Origin: Clostridia bacterium
GTDB taxonomy: Bacteria > Bacillota_A > Clostridia > Oscillospirales > CAG-272
DNA: 20,168 bases
NCBI GenBank assembly: GCA_017959485.1
Contig: JAGDAM010000079.1
Coordinates: 1-20,168 of the forward strand
Direction: 5' to 3'
Positions within the stretch are counted from its first letter, which is position 1. The number at the start of each line of letters is the position of its first letter. Below the pieces are notes generated by a model, which searched no databases, was not told where the DNA came from, and saw nothing but the letters and a program-made list of their open reading frames with translations. Of this stretch, positions 13,823-20,168 are shown in pieces. Both the position numbers and the translations under genes were made by a program.

Positions 13823-15160
13823 ATGTTTGCCACCTTTAAGAACGCCTGGAAGATTACAGAGCTCCGCTACAAGATGCTCTTCACTCTGCTGATCATTCTG
13901 ATCTACAGACTCGGCGCCAACCTTCCGGTGCCCTACGTAAGCCCTGACGCTCTCCAGTCTTTCAATACCGCGACCACCGGTTCGATCTTTTCCTACCTGA
14001 ACATCCTTTCGGGTGACGCTTTCGGAAAAGCGACCCTCTTCGCGCTCTCGGTATCGCCCTACATCACGGCTTCGATAGTTATCCAGCTTCTTACCGTCGC
14101 GATCCCCGCCCTGCAGAGACTCTCTCAGGCCGGTGAGGAAGGCAAGAAGAAGATAACCGCGATTACCCGTTATTCGACAGCCGCTCTCGCTCTCATCACC
14201 GCCTACGGCTACATGAAAATCATGCAGACCTACGGCATGCTCGTGAGCGATATCAACTGGTTCGGCAAGATGGTGCTCGTCGCCAGCTACTGCGCCGGCG
14301 CTGCGATTATTATGTGGCTTGCCGAGAAGATTAACGTTCACGGAATAGGCAACGGTATCTCCATTATCCTTTTCGCGAATATCATCTCCCGCGTGCCCGC
14401 TCTTATCGGTCAGGTTTGGAAAATGATCTTCACCGGGAGCACCACTTTCGCCGATTTTGACGGCTGGGGTATCCCGAAGGCCATTCTTTCAATCGCGATT
14501 ACGCTCGCTGTAACCGTTCTCATCGTCTGGTTCACCGAGTCGGAGCGCCGCATCCCGATCCAGTATGCCAAGCGCGTCGTCGGCCGCAAGATGTACGGCG
14601 GGCAGAACTCCAATCTGCCCCTGAAGATGAATATGTCTGGCGTTATGCCGATCATATTCGCAAGCTCAATCGTCTCGGTTCCCGCGACAATCGCCAGCTT
14701 CTTCCCGAACGGCAAATTCGCGAACTGGATCAACAAGGTATTCAATTACAACACCTGGACCTATCTTATCATCTACCTCGCTCTGATAGTTGTCTTCTCA
14801 TACTTCTACATTCTGATTTCGTTCGACCCGGTCGAGGTCGCGAACAACATTCAGAAGAACGGCGGCTCAATCCCCGGCATCCGCTCGGGTCGTCCGACCG
14901 TAATGTATATCAAGAGAATACTTAACAGAGTGACGCTCATCGGGGCAATATTCCTCTGCTTCATCGCCGGATTCCCGATGCTCATCAACATCTTCAACAA
15001 CCTGATCAATCCCGAGAGCACGACCTTCGCGGGTATCGCCTTCGGCGGAAACTCGCTCCTGATCGTCGTCGGAGTCGCGATCGAGATCGTACACGACCTC
15101 GAGGCGCAGGTTGCGATGAGAAGCTACGGAAAGGCCGCGACCCGCGGCATCTTCGGTTGA
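13823..15160 (+). CDS. secY: Preprotein translocase subunit SecY
   Basis: SecY forms the protein-conducting channel of the plasma membrane with SecE and SecG, and works with SecA or translating ribosomes. The 445-residue sequence has ten expected membrane segments, beginning about residue 18. The family signature SVSPYITASIVIQLL (76-90) is in segment 2, the large cytoplasmic loop carries RRIPIQYAKRVVGR (242-255), and GGSIPGIRSGRPT (347-359) matches the C5 loop that contacts SecA and the ribosome. The gene begins two bases after the rplO stop, with GGAGG inside rplO. Confidence 0.98.
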   Translation: MFATFKNAWKITELRYKMLFTLLIILIYRLGANLPVPYVSPDALQSFNTATTGSIFSYLNILSGDAFGKATLFALSVSPYITASIVIQLLTVAIPALQRLSQAGEEGKKKITAITRYSTAALALITAYGYMKIMQTYGMLVSDINWFGKMVLVASYCAGAAIIMWLAEKINVHGIGNGISIILFANIISRVPALIGQVWKMIFTGSTTFADFDGWGIPKAILSIAITLAVTVLIVWFTESERRIPIQYAKRVVGRKMYGGQNSNLPLKMNMSGVMPIIFASSIVSVPATIASFFPNGKFANWINKVFNYNTWTYLIIYLALIVVFSYFYILISFDPVEVANNIQKNGGSIPGIRSGRPTVMYIKRILNRVTLIGAIFLCFIAGFPMLINIFNNLINPESTTFAGIAFGGNSLLIVVGVAIEIVHDLEAQVAMRSYGKAATRGIFG

Positions 15161-15189
15161 TTTCGCAATCAGCCGCAGGGTGATTCGGT

Positions 15190-15831
15190 ATGAATCTGAT
15201 AATAATGGGCGCCCCCGGGGCAGGCAAGGGAACTCAGGCCGAACTTATCTCGAAACGCGAGCGGATCCCGGCGATATCGACCGGTCAGATCCTTCGCGGC
15301 GCGATGAGCGCCGGGACCGAGCTCGGACTCCGCGCGAGACGGTACGTCGAATGCGGAGCGCTTGTTCCGGATGACGTCGTGATCGGGATAGTCAGGGACT
15401 ATCTCGAATCCGACGAGTGCAGAAACGGCTTTATTCTCGACGGCTTCCCGCGTTCGACCGTTCAGGCCGAGGCGCTGAGCGCGCTGGGAGTAAGGATCGA
15501 CGCGGTGCTGCTCATCAGCGTCTCCGACGAGCGAATCGTCAGGCGCATGGGCGGAAGACGCGTATGCAAATGCGGAGCTTCCTATCACGTCGATTATCTT
15601 CCTCCCGCGAGGGAAGGGATTTGCGACAAATGCGGCGAATGCCTGTTCATCAGAGACGACGACAGGCCCGAGACCGTAACTAACAGACTCAAAGTCTTCC
15701 ACGACAACACCGAGCCGCTCATCGAGTATTACCGCTCGAAAGGGCTGCTCGTCGAAGTGGAAGGACAGGAGCAGGTAGAAGACACCACCGAACTCGTTCG
15801 GCAGGCTCTCCTCCTGAAGTGCGGCGGATGA
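15190..15831 (+). CDS. adk: Adenylate kinase, zinc-lid type with altered Cys spacing
   Basis: This enzyme interconverts AMP + ATP and 2 ADP in the cytoplasm. The 213-residue product has the Walker A loop GAPGAGKGTQ (7-16), the AMP-binding region with TGQILR (31-36), DGFPRS (84-89), and the lid domain (about 121-160). Lid cysteines are C126, C128, C145 and C148; zinc-lid enzymes usually have C-x2-C for the first pair, while here it is C-x-C. Residue R155 and the following DDD continue the usual lid pattern. AGGGTGAT precedes the ATG. It overlaps map by ATGA. Confidence 0.97.
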   Translation: MNLIIMGAPGAGKGTQAELISKRERIPAISTGQILRGAMSAGTELGLRARRYVECGALVPDDVVIGIVRDYLESDECRNGFILDGFPRSTVQAEALSALGVRIDAVLLISVSDERIVRRMGGRRVCKCGASYHVDYLPPAREGICDKCGECLFIRDDDRPETVTNRLKVFHDNTEPLIEYYRSKGLLVEVEGQEQVEDTTELVRQALLLKCGG

Positions 15832-16583
15832 TACTGTTAAAAAATCCGCTTCAGATATCCGAGATGAAGAAGGCCGGCAGGATCACCGCGGAGGCGATGG
15901 ACGCCGCCGCCGAAAAGATCCGCGAAGGCGTTTCCACCTACGAGCTCGATAAGATCGTAAGACATCACATCGAGAGGTGCGGAGCCCGTCCGACCTTCCT
16001 CGGATACGGGGGATTCCCCGGCAGCGCGTGTATCAGCGTCAACGACGAGGTCATACACGGCATTCCTTCAAGGAACCGGATTCTTCACGAGGGAGACGTT
16101 GTCAAACTCGATCTCGGCGCCTTCTACAGGGGATTTACCGGAGATATGGCAAGAACCTTCGCCGTAGGTAAAATTACGGAAGAGGCCTCGCGTCTGATTG
16201 AGGTCACGAAGCGCTGTTTCGAACTCGGCTGCGCGGCTTTCGTCAAAGGCAACCGAATGGGAGATATCGGAAGCGCGGTTCAGACCTGCGCCGAATCGGC
16301 CGGTTTCTCGGTAGTCACGAGATACGTCGGCCACGGAGTCGGGCACGAACTGCACGAGGATCCCGAGGTGCCGAACTTCGGCCGCCCCGGAAGAGGTGTC
16401 AGGCTCGAGACGGGTATGACGCTCGCCATAGAACCTATGATAAACGCCGGCGGACCCGACGTTTACGTGCTGCCCGACGGATGGACCGTGAAAACGTCCG
16501 ACGGAAGCCTGTCCGCCCACTATGAGAACTCTGTCGCATTGACCCCGGAAGGACCTGTTATCCTCACGGCGGTCTACGATTGA
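15828..16583 (+). CDS. map: Type I methionine aminopeptidase
   Basis: This enzyme removes the initiator methionine from nascent proteins whose second residue is small. With the ATG at 15828 ([13 protein letters not shown]) it has 251 residues and a 4-nt overlap with adk; a GTG at 15819 is the alternative. Dinuclear metal ligands are visible at D95, D106, H169 (in [12 protein letters not shown]), E202 (AIEPM) and E233 (HYENS), with the substrate-site histidine at H77 (VIHGIP). No N-terminal zinc-finger extension is present. The ribosome binding site is weak, so initiation probably depends on coupling to adk. Confidence 0.97.
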   Translation: MILLKNPLQISEMKKAGRITAEAMDAAAEKIREGVSTYELDKIVRHHIERCGARPTFLGYGGFPGSACISVNDEVIHGIPSRNRILHEGDVVKLDLGAFYRGFTGDMARTFAVGKITEEASRLIEVTKRCFELGCAAFVKGNRMGDIGSAVQTCAESAGFSVVTRYVGHGVGHELHEDPEVPNFGRPGRGVRLETGMTLAIEPMINAGGPDVYVLPDGWTVKTSDGSLSAHYENSVALTPEGPVILTAVYD

Positions 16584-16596
16584 CCGAAGAAAGAAT

Positions 16597-16604
16597 GAGG
16601 TGAT
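16597..16604 (+). promoter_or_regulatory. Ribosome binding site that decides the infA start
   Basis: GAGGTGAT matches the extended anti-Shine-Dalgarno complement (GGAGGTGAT) at eight positions. It overlaps the GTG at 16600, so that codon is unlikely to be the start. The next plausible codon at a workable distance is CTG at 16609. Confidence 0.6.
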
Positions 16605-16608
16605 TACT

Positions 16609-16827
16609 CTGCCTAAGGATGATGTTGTCGAGTGTGAAGGCACGGTGGTTGAGGCACTGCCCAATACCGTCTTCAAGGTAAAGCTTACCAACGGTCTTAT
16701 AGTGACCGCGCATATTTCAGGAAAGCTTCGACAGAATTTTATCAGAATACTGCCCGGAGACCACGTTAAACTCGAGGTTTCCATCTACGATCCCTCGAAG
16801 GGAAAGATAACCTGGCGGACCAAATAA
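16609..16827 (+). CDS. infA: Translation initiation factor IF-1, probable CTG start
   Basis: IF-1 blocks the ribosomal A site during initiation and enhances IF-2 and IF-3. Starting at CTG 16609 gives 72 residues, (M)[16 protein letters not shown]..., the same length and N-terminal register as E. coli IF-1. The strong ribosome binding site GAGGTGAT ends 4 nt upstream. The longer alternative, GTG 16600 (75 residues), lies within that site. The OB-fold sequence is complete, including [20 protein letters not shown] and the C-terminal GKITWRTK. It sits between map and rpmJ as in most Gram-positive bacteria. Confidence 0.93.
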   Translation: MPKDDVVECEGTVVEALPNTVFKVKLTNGLIVTAHISGKLRQNFIRILPGDHVKLEVSIYDPSKGKITWRTK

Positions 16828-16870
16828 CCGTCCGTCGGGCACGTAAAAGAGAAAGGTATGGTACAATACA

Positions 16871-16984
16871 ATGAAAGTTAAGCCATCCGTTAAAAAGATC
16901 TGCGAGAAATGCAAGATCATAAAGAGACATGGCCGCGTAATGGTCATCTGCGAAAACCCGAAGCACAAACAGCGCCAGGGTTGA
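16871..16984 (+). CDS. rpmJ: 50S ribosomal protein L36, zinc type
   Basis: L36 is a 37-residue protein that binds a junction in domain VI/II of 23S rRNA. The sequence begins [15 protein letters not shown] and has the C-x2-C ... C ... H zinc set: C11, C14, C27 and H32. The nearest purine-rich site, GAAAGG (16851-16856), is about 14 nt before the ATG, so the ribosome binding site is weak. A seven-codon frame (16858-16881) overlaps the start. This gene is easily missed because of its size. Confidence 0.97.
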   Translation: MKVKPSVKKICEKCKIIKRHGRVMVICENPKHKQRQG

Positions 16985-17019
16985 GCGGGATCACACGTTA
17001 ACAAGAAAGGATAAACAGA

Positions 17020-17394
17020 ATGGCTCGTATAGCTGGTGTTGATATTACCAATTCAAAGCGCATCGAGATCGCCCTTACCTATATTTACGGTATCGGCCGC
17101 AAAAGTTCCAACGACATTCTCGCGAAGACCGGGATCAATCACGACACCCGCGCGAAGGACCTCACCGAAGAAGAGATCGATAAGCTCCGTGACGAGATCG
17201 AGAACCACTACATCGTGGAGGGCGACCTCCGCCGTGACGTGAGTCTCAATATCAAGCGTCTGGTCGAGATCAACTGCTACCGCGGAATCAGACACAGAAA
17301 AGGTCTGCCCGTGAGAGGACAGAGAACAAAGACCAACGCGAGAACCCGCAAGGGTCCCGTCAAGACCATCGCCAACAAGAAGAAAGGAGCATAA
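17020..17394 (+). CDS. rpsM: 30S ribosomal protein S13
   Basis: S13 is in the 30S head, bridges to L5 and touches the P-site tRNA with its C-terminal tail. The 124-residue product has MARIAGVDI at the start, a helix-two-turn-helix region with [14 protein letters not shown], and the signature [20 protein letters not shown] followed by ARTRKG. It is the first gene of the classical alpha operon, here joined to spc without a visible promoter. An AAAGGA ribosome binding site precedes it. Confidence 0.98.
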   Translation: MARIAGVDITNSKRIEIALTYIYGIGRKSSNDILAKTGINHDTRAKDLTEEEIDKLRDEIENHYIVEGDLRRDVSLNIKRLVEINCYRGIRHRKGLPVRGQRTKTNARTRKGPVKTIANKKKGA

Positions 17395-17400
17395 CGCATT

Positions 17401-17799
17401 ATGGCTAAAGCTGCTGCCAAGAAGGTCATCAAAAAGCGCCGCGAGCGGAAGAATATTCCCTTCGGTCAGGTGCATATCCGTGCGACCTTCAGCAATACCA
17501 TCGTAACCGTCACCGATCCGGACGGCAACGCCATTTCCTGGGCTTCTGCCGGCGAACTCGGATTCAAGGGTTCGAGAAAATCCACTCCTTTTGCCGCTCA
17601 GTCTGCCTCCGAAGCCGCCGCGAAGGCCGCTATGGAACACGGACTCAAGTCGGTCGAAGTATACGTCAGAGGACCCGGACAGGGACGTGAGTCGGCTATC
17701 CGCGCTCTCGAGACCGTCGGACTTCAGGTCACGCTCATCAAAGACGTGACTCCCGTCCCGCACAACGGATGCCGGCCGCCCAAGCGCCGCCGCATCTAA
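17401..17799 (+). CDS. rpsK: 30S ribosomal protein S11
   Basis: S11 lies on the platform of the 30S subunit near the E-site mRNA. The 132-residue product shows the family block [20 protein letters not shown], the [14 protein letters not shown] segment, and the C-terminal signature [27 protein letters not shown] precedes the start by a suitable distance. Confidence 0.98.
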   Translation: MAKAAAKKVIKKRRERKNIPFGQVHIRATFSNTIVTVTDPDGNAISWASAGELGFKGSRKSTPFAAQSASEAAAKAAMEHGLKSVEVYVRGPGQGRESAIRALETVGLQVTLIKDVTPVPHNGCRPPKRRRI

Positions 17800-17823
17800 T
17801 CACCCACAGGAGGAACAGATACA

Positions 17824-18480
17824 ATGGCAAGATATACAGGTCCGGACTGCAAGCTTTGCCGCAGAGAAGGCTGCAAGCTTTTCCTTAAGGGAGACCGCTG
17901 CACTTCCGGCAAATGCCCCTTTGACAAGCAGGACCTCTCGGCCCGCAACCGCGAAGCGACACCCGCAGCCCCCGGACAGCACGGCGCCGCCAGAAAGAAA
18001 CTCAGAGAGTACGGAAAACAGCTCCGTGAAAAGGAAAAGGTCAAGAGATTCTACGGAGTCCTCGAGCGCCAGTTCCACAACTATTACCTCAAGGCCGCCA
18101 AGATGGAAGGCAAAGCCGGTGAAAACCTGCTCGTTCTCCTTGAGCGCCGCCTTGACAACACCGTTTACCGCATGGGCTTCGGAGACAGCCGCAGCGAATC
18201 CCGCCAGCTGACTCTTCACGACCACATCACGGTCAACGGCAAAAAGGTCAATATTCCCTCGTATTCGGTAAAAGTCGGCGACGTTATAGCCGTATCTCCC
18301 AACTCGAAGAGCAAAGAGTCGGTCAAGGCCCTTATCGAGGCCATGGCTACCGTCAACGCTCCGAAGTGGCTTGAGATCGACGCGGCGAACGCCTGCGCGA
18401 AGGTTGTGGCTCTTCCCACCAGAGAAGACGTCAACTTCAACTTCAACGAGCAGCTTATCGTCGAGCTTTATTCCAAATAA
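17824..18480 (+). CDS. rpsD: 30S ribosomal protein S4, zinc type
   Basis: S4 nucleates 30S assembly and lines the mRNA entry channel. The 218-residue protein is of the cysteine-bearing form: C9, C12, C26 and C31 at the N-terminus match known zinc ligands, with an extra C17. The S4 RNA-binding domain is at about residues 102-165 (ERRLDNTVYRMGFGDSRSES through HITVNGKKVNIPSYSVKVGD). Its location between rpsK and rpoA differs from Bacillus subtilis, where rpsD is monocistronic. AGGAGG precedes the ATG. Confidence 0.98.
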   Translation: MARYTGPDCKLCRREGCKLFLKGDRCTSGKCPFDKQDLSARNREATPAAPGQHGAARKKLREYGKQLREKEKVKRFYGVLERQFHNYYLKAAKMEGKAGENLLVLLERRLDNTVYRMGFGDSRSESRQLTLHDHITVNGKKVNIPSYSVKVGDVIAVSPNSKSKESVKALIEAMATVNAPKWLEIDAANACAKVVALPTREDVNFNFNEQLIVELYSK

Positions 18481-18500
18481 TACCGCTGGACAGAGCAGAG

Positions 18501-18527
18501 AGCCGCCGTCCTGCGGATTCCGCGGCT
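18501..18527 (+). promoter_or_regulatory. Hairpin in the rpsD-rpoA gap
   Basis: AGCCGC (18501-18506) pairs with GCGGCT (18522-18527) around an inner TCC-TGC-GGA stem. It lies in the 119-nt gap between rpsD and rpoA and has no T-run. It may help set the rpoA to ribosomal protein ratio through processing or local control; the function is unknown. Confidence 0.45.
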
Positions 18528-18599
18528 TGATGCCCGCAACAAACAAACGCGCGCGCCGATACGGTGCCGCACAGACAGTTTAAGAAAGAGGTATAAGGA

Positions 18600-19583
18600 A
18601 TGACTGAAATACAGAAGCCGAATATTTCCGTGTCCGAGATCAGCGCGGACGGAAGAGTGGGACACTTTGTGATAGAACCGCTTGAGCGGGGCTTCGGCAC
18701 CACGCTCGGCAACTCGCTCCGCAGAGTAATGCTCTCGTCTCTTCGCGGCGTTGCCGTTACGAGCATTAAGGTTGACGGAGTTCTTCACGAGTTCTCCGCA
18801 ATTCCCGGCGTCGTCGAGGATCTTACCGAGATCGTTCTCAACGTAAAGGGAATCGTCGCAAAACTGCACACTCCCGATCAGGCTGCCAAAGTAGCCGTGC
18901 TCGACGTTCAGGGCCCCGGAGAAGCCACCGCGGGAATGATCAGACAGGATTCGGATATCGAGATTCTCAATCCCGATCATCACATCGCCACACTGGCTGC
19001 CGACGGCCATCTCGTGATTGAATTCACATTCGAGAGCGGCCGCGGATACGTGTCTCAGGATAAGAACAAGATACTCCATTCCGAAGCATACGGAAACAAC
19101 GCTTCCGCCCCGATCGGACTCATCTACACCGATTCGATCTACACGCCGGTCTACAACGTAAGCTACACCGTTGAGAACACCCGCGTGGGAAGCAATATCA
19201 CCGATTTCGACAGATTAACGCTTGACGTTACCACCAACGGAACCATCAACGCCAGAGAAGCGATTTCCCTTGGCGCCAAGATTCTCAACGACCATCTCAA
19301 CATCTTTGTCGAACTGACGGATGAAGCGAAAAACGCCGTTTTCGTTGCCGAGACTCCCGAAAGGGACAGAAACCGGATCAATGAGATGACCGTTGAAGAT
19401 CTTGACCTGTCTGTTCGCAGCACCAACTGCCTCAGACGTGCAGGTATTGAAACGGTCGGTGATATGGTTAGCAAAACCGAAGACGAACTGATCAAGATAC
19501 GTCATCTCGGGAAAAAGTGCCTTGAGGAAATCACGGCCAAACTTGCGTCGCTCGGACTTTCGCTTCGCAGAGTCGACGAATGA
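18600..19583 (+). CDS. rpoA: DNA-directed RNA polymerase subunit alpha
   Basis: The alpha dimer is the assembly platform for beta and beta' and contacts UP elements and activators. The 327-residue product has the N-terminal domain (about 1-235) with GHFVIEPLERGFGTTLGNSL and RRVMLSSLRG, a linker, and the C-terminal helix-hairpin-helix domain (about 262-322) with LDLSVRSTNCLRRAGIETVG and IRHLGKKCLEEI. The length is typical of Firmicutes. GAGG lies about 8 nt before the ATG. It is the only non-translation gene at this end of the cluster. Confidence 0.98.
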   Translation: MTEIQKPNISVSEISADGRVGHFVIEPLERGFGTTLGNSLRRVMLSSLRGVAVTSIKVDGVLHEFSAIPGVVEDLTEIVLNVKGIVAKLHTPDQAAKVAVLDVQGPGEATAGMIRQDSDIEILNPDHHIATLAADGHLVIEFTFESGRGYVSQDKNKILHSEAYGNNASAPIGLIYTDSIYTPVYNVSYTVENTRVGSNITDFDRLTLDVTTNGTINAREAISLGAKILNDHLNIFVELTDEAKNAVFVAETPERDRNRINEMTVEDLDLSVRSTNCLRRAGIETVGDMVSKTEDELIKIRHLGKKCLEEITAKLASLGLSLRRVDE

Positions 19584-19631
19584 TCCGACGCTGACCGCAT
19601 CTTTAACAGTAATAGAGGAGGAGCAGATATT

Positions 19632-20027
19632 ATGCCCGGAACAAGAAAACTCGGCAGACCGACGGCTCACAGAAACGCCATGCTCCGCGGACAGGTAACC
19701 TACCTTTTCAAATTCGGAAAGGTCGAGACCACCGTTACCCGCGCCAAGGAAGTCAGGGCAGTTGCCGAAAAGATGATCACGCTCGGCAAACAGAACACCA
19801 TCGCCGCCCGCCGCGCCGCCAATGCCTATATAACCGAACCCGAAGTAGTTGCCAAACTGTTCACCGTTATCGCCCCCAAATCTGAGGAGATCGGCGGAGG
19901 ATACACGACTATCTACAAACTCGGTCCCCGCAGAGGAGACGCCGCAGAAATGGCTCTCATCACTCTGACCCAGACCCCCGCCGACATCGACGCCGCGGAA
20001 AAGGGAAAGAAATCAAAGAAGAAATAA
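19632..20027 (+). CDS. rplQ: 50S ribosomal protein L17
   Basis: L17 lies near the tunnel exit of the large subunit. The 131-residue product begins with [20 protein letters not shown], contains the [18 protein letters not shown] motif, and ends in a basic Lys/Ser tail. AGAGGAGG precedes the ATG. It is the last gene of the supercluster, followed at once by a strong terminator. Confidence 0.98.
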   Translation: MPGTRKLGRPTAHRNAMLRGQVTYLFKFGKVETTVTRAKEVRAVAEKMITLGKQNTIAARRAANAYITEPEVVAKLFTVIAPKSEEIGGGYTTIYKLGPRRGDAAEMALITLTQTPADIDAAEKGKKSKKK

Positions 20028-20050
20028 TCCGGATCGGTCCGGAGATAAGA

Positions 20051-20095
20051 CGTCCGCCGGCGTTCCCGCTCTGGGAAGCGCCGGCGGACGTTTTT
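20051..20095 (+). terminator. Strong Rho-independent terminator after rplQ
   Basis: CGTCCGCCGGCG (20051-20062) pairs perfectly with CGCCGGCGGACG (20079-20090). The stem continues with TTCCC/GGGAA across a one-base bulge, and TTTTT follows (20091-20095). This ends the ribosomal protein supercluster. Confidence 0.96.
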
Positions 20096-20111
20096 CGTGT
20101 CCCGCCTTCTC

Positions 20112-20123
20112 ACGCGTACGCGT
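20112..20123. repeat. 12-bp perfect palindrome
   Basis: ACGCGTACGCGT reads the same on both strands and lies 13 bp upstream of the -35 box of the final promoter. It could be an operator for the gene beyond the window, or chance in GC-rich DNA. Confidence 0.35.
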
Positions 20124-20136
20124 CAGAAAACGTCAC

Positions 20137-20166
20137 TTTACAAAAAAGATAAGAATGTGTTATAAT
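20137..20166 (+). promoter_or_regulatory. Promoter of a gene beyond the window
   Basis: TTTACA (20137-20142) and a perfect TATAAT (20161-20166) are 18 bp apart, with an extended -10 TG (20158-20159). The -10 element TGTGTTATAAT closely resembles the TGTGATATAAT of the S10 promoter. The transcribed gene lies to the right of the window. Confidence 0.75.
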
Positions 20167-20168
20167 AA

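Noticed and set aside
15819..15827. GTG start for map
   Set aside because: It adds three unconserved residues; the ATG at 15828 gives the usual 4-nt coupling overlap with adk.
16862..16867. TACAAT as a -10 box before rpmJ
   Set aside because: No acceptable -35 hexamer lies 16-18 bp upstream.

Overview
The window is almost entirely the long ribosomal protein supercluster (S10, spc and alpha operons in one run) of a Gram-positive bacterium, most likely a GC-rich member of the Clostridia (Bacillota), perhaps from the Oscillospirales side. This placement is inference. It rests on the fused gene order secY-adk-map-infA-rpmJ-rpsM-rpsK-rpsD-rpoA-rplQ, strong AGGAGG-type ribosome binding sites before most genes, zinc-type S14, S4, L36 and L24, a zinc-lid adenylate kinase, and a classical L10 leader before rplJ.

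Layout. 1-~790: an AT-rich stretch, clearly different in base composition from the rest, with two or three small unrecognised ORFs, including an alpha-helical protein that resembles immunity-type accessory proteins. 841-2075 (minus strand): a complete rplJ-rplL operon with a sigma-A promoter of perfect consensus, an L10 leader with a candidate attenuator, both genes and a terminator. 2111-3924 (plus): a two-gene operon of a polytopic membrane protein and a short HTH regulator that appears to keep the C-terminal extension of WYL-family regulators but lacks the WYL domain; it ends in a hairpin terminator that overlaps the -35 box of the next promoter. 3914-20095 (plus): 31 genes from rpsJ to rplQ, with an extended -10 promoter, a leader of about 375 nt, several structured intercistronic gaps and one very strong terminator. 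20137-20166: a promoter for a gene beyond the window.

The genes encode most of the 50S and 30S proteins assembled around the peptidyl transferase centre, the exit tunnel and the decoding site, together with the protein translocation channel SecY, adenylate kinase, methionine aminopeptidase, initiation factor IF-1 and the RNA polymerase alpha subunit. Tight spacing, with stop/start overlaps of 1 or 4 nt at rplD-rplW, rplV-rpsC, rpsC-rplP, rplP-rpmC, rpsE-rpmD, rpmD-rplO and adk-map, points to translational coupling.

Most of the window is ordinary core genome. The points worth a second look are the RNA structures (rplJ attenuator, S10 leader, rpsJ-rplC, rpsN-rpsH and rpsD-rpoA gaps), the Arg/Asn/Asp repeat tail on S3, the probable CTG start of infA, the C-x-C half-site in the adenylate kinase lid, the WYL-less regulator, and the foreign-looking left edge. 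I found no CRISPR array, tRNA, rRNA, transposase or clear novel defence system.
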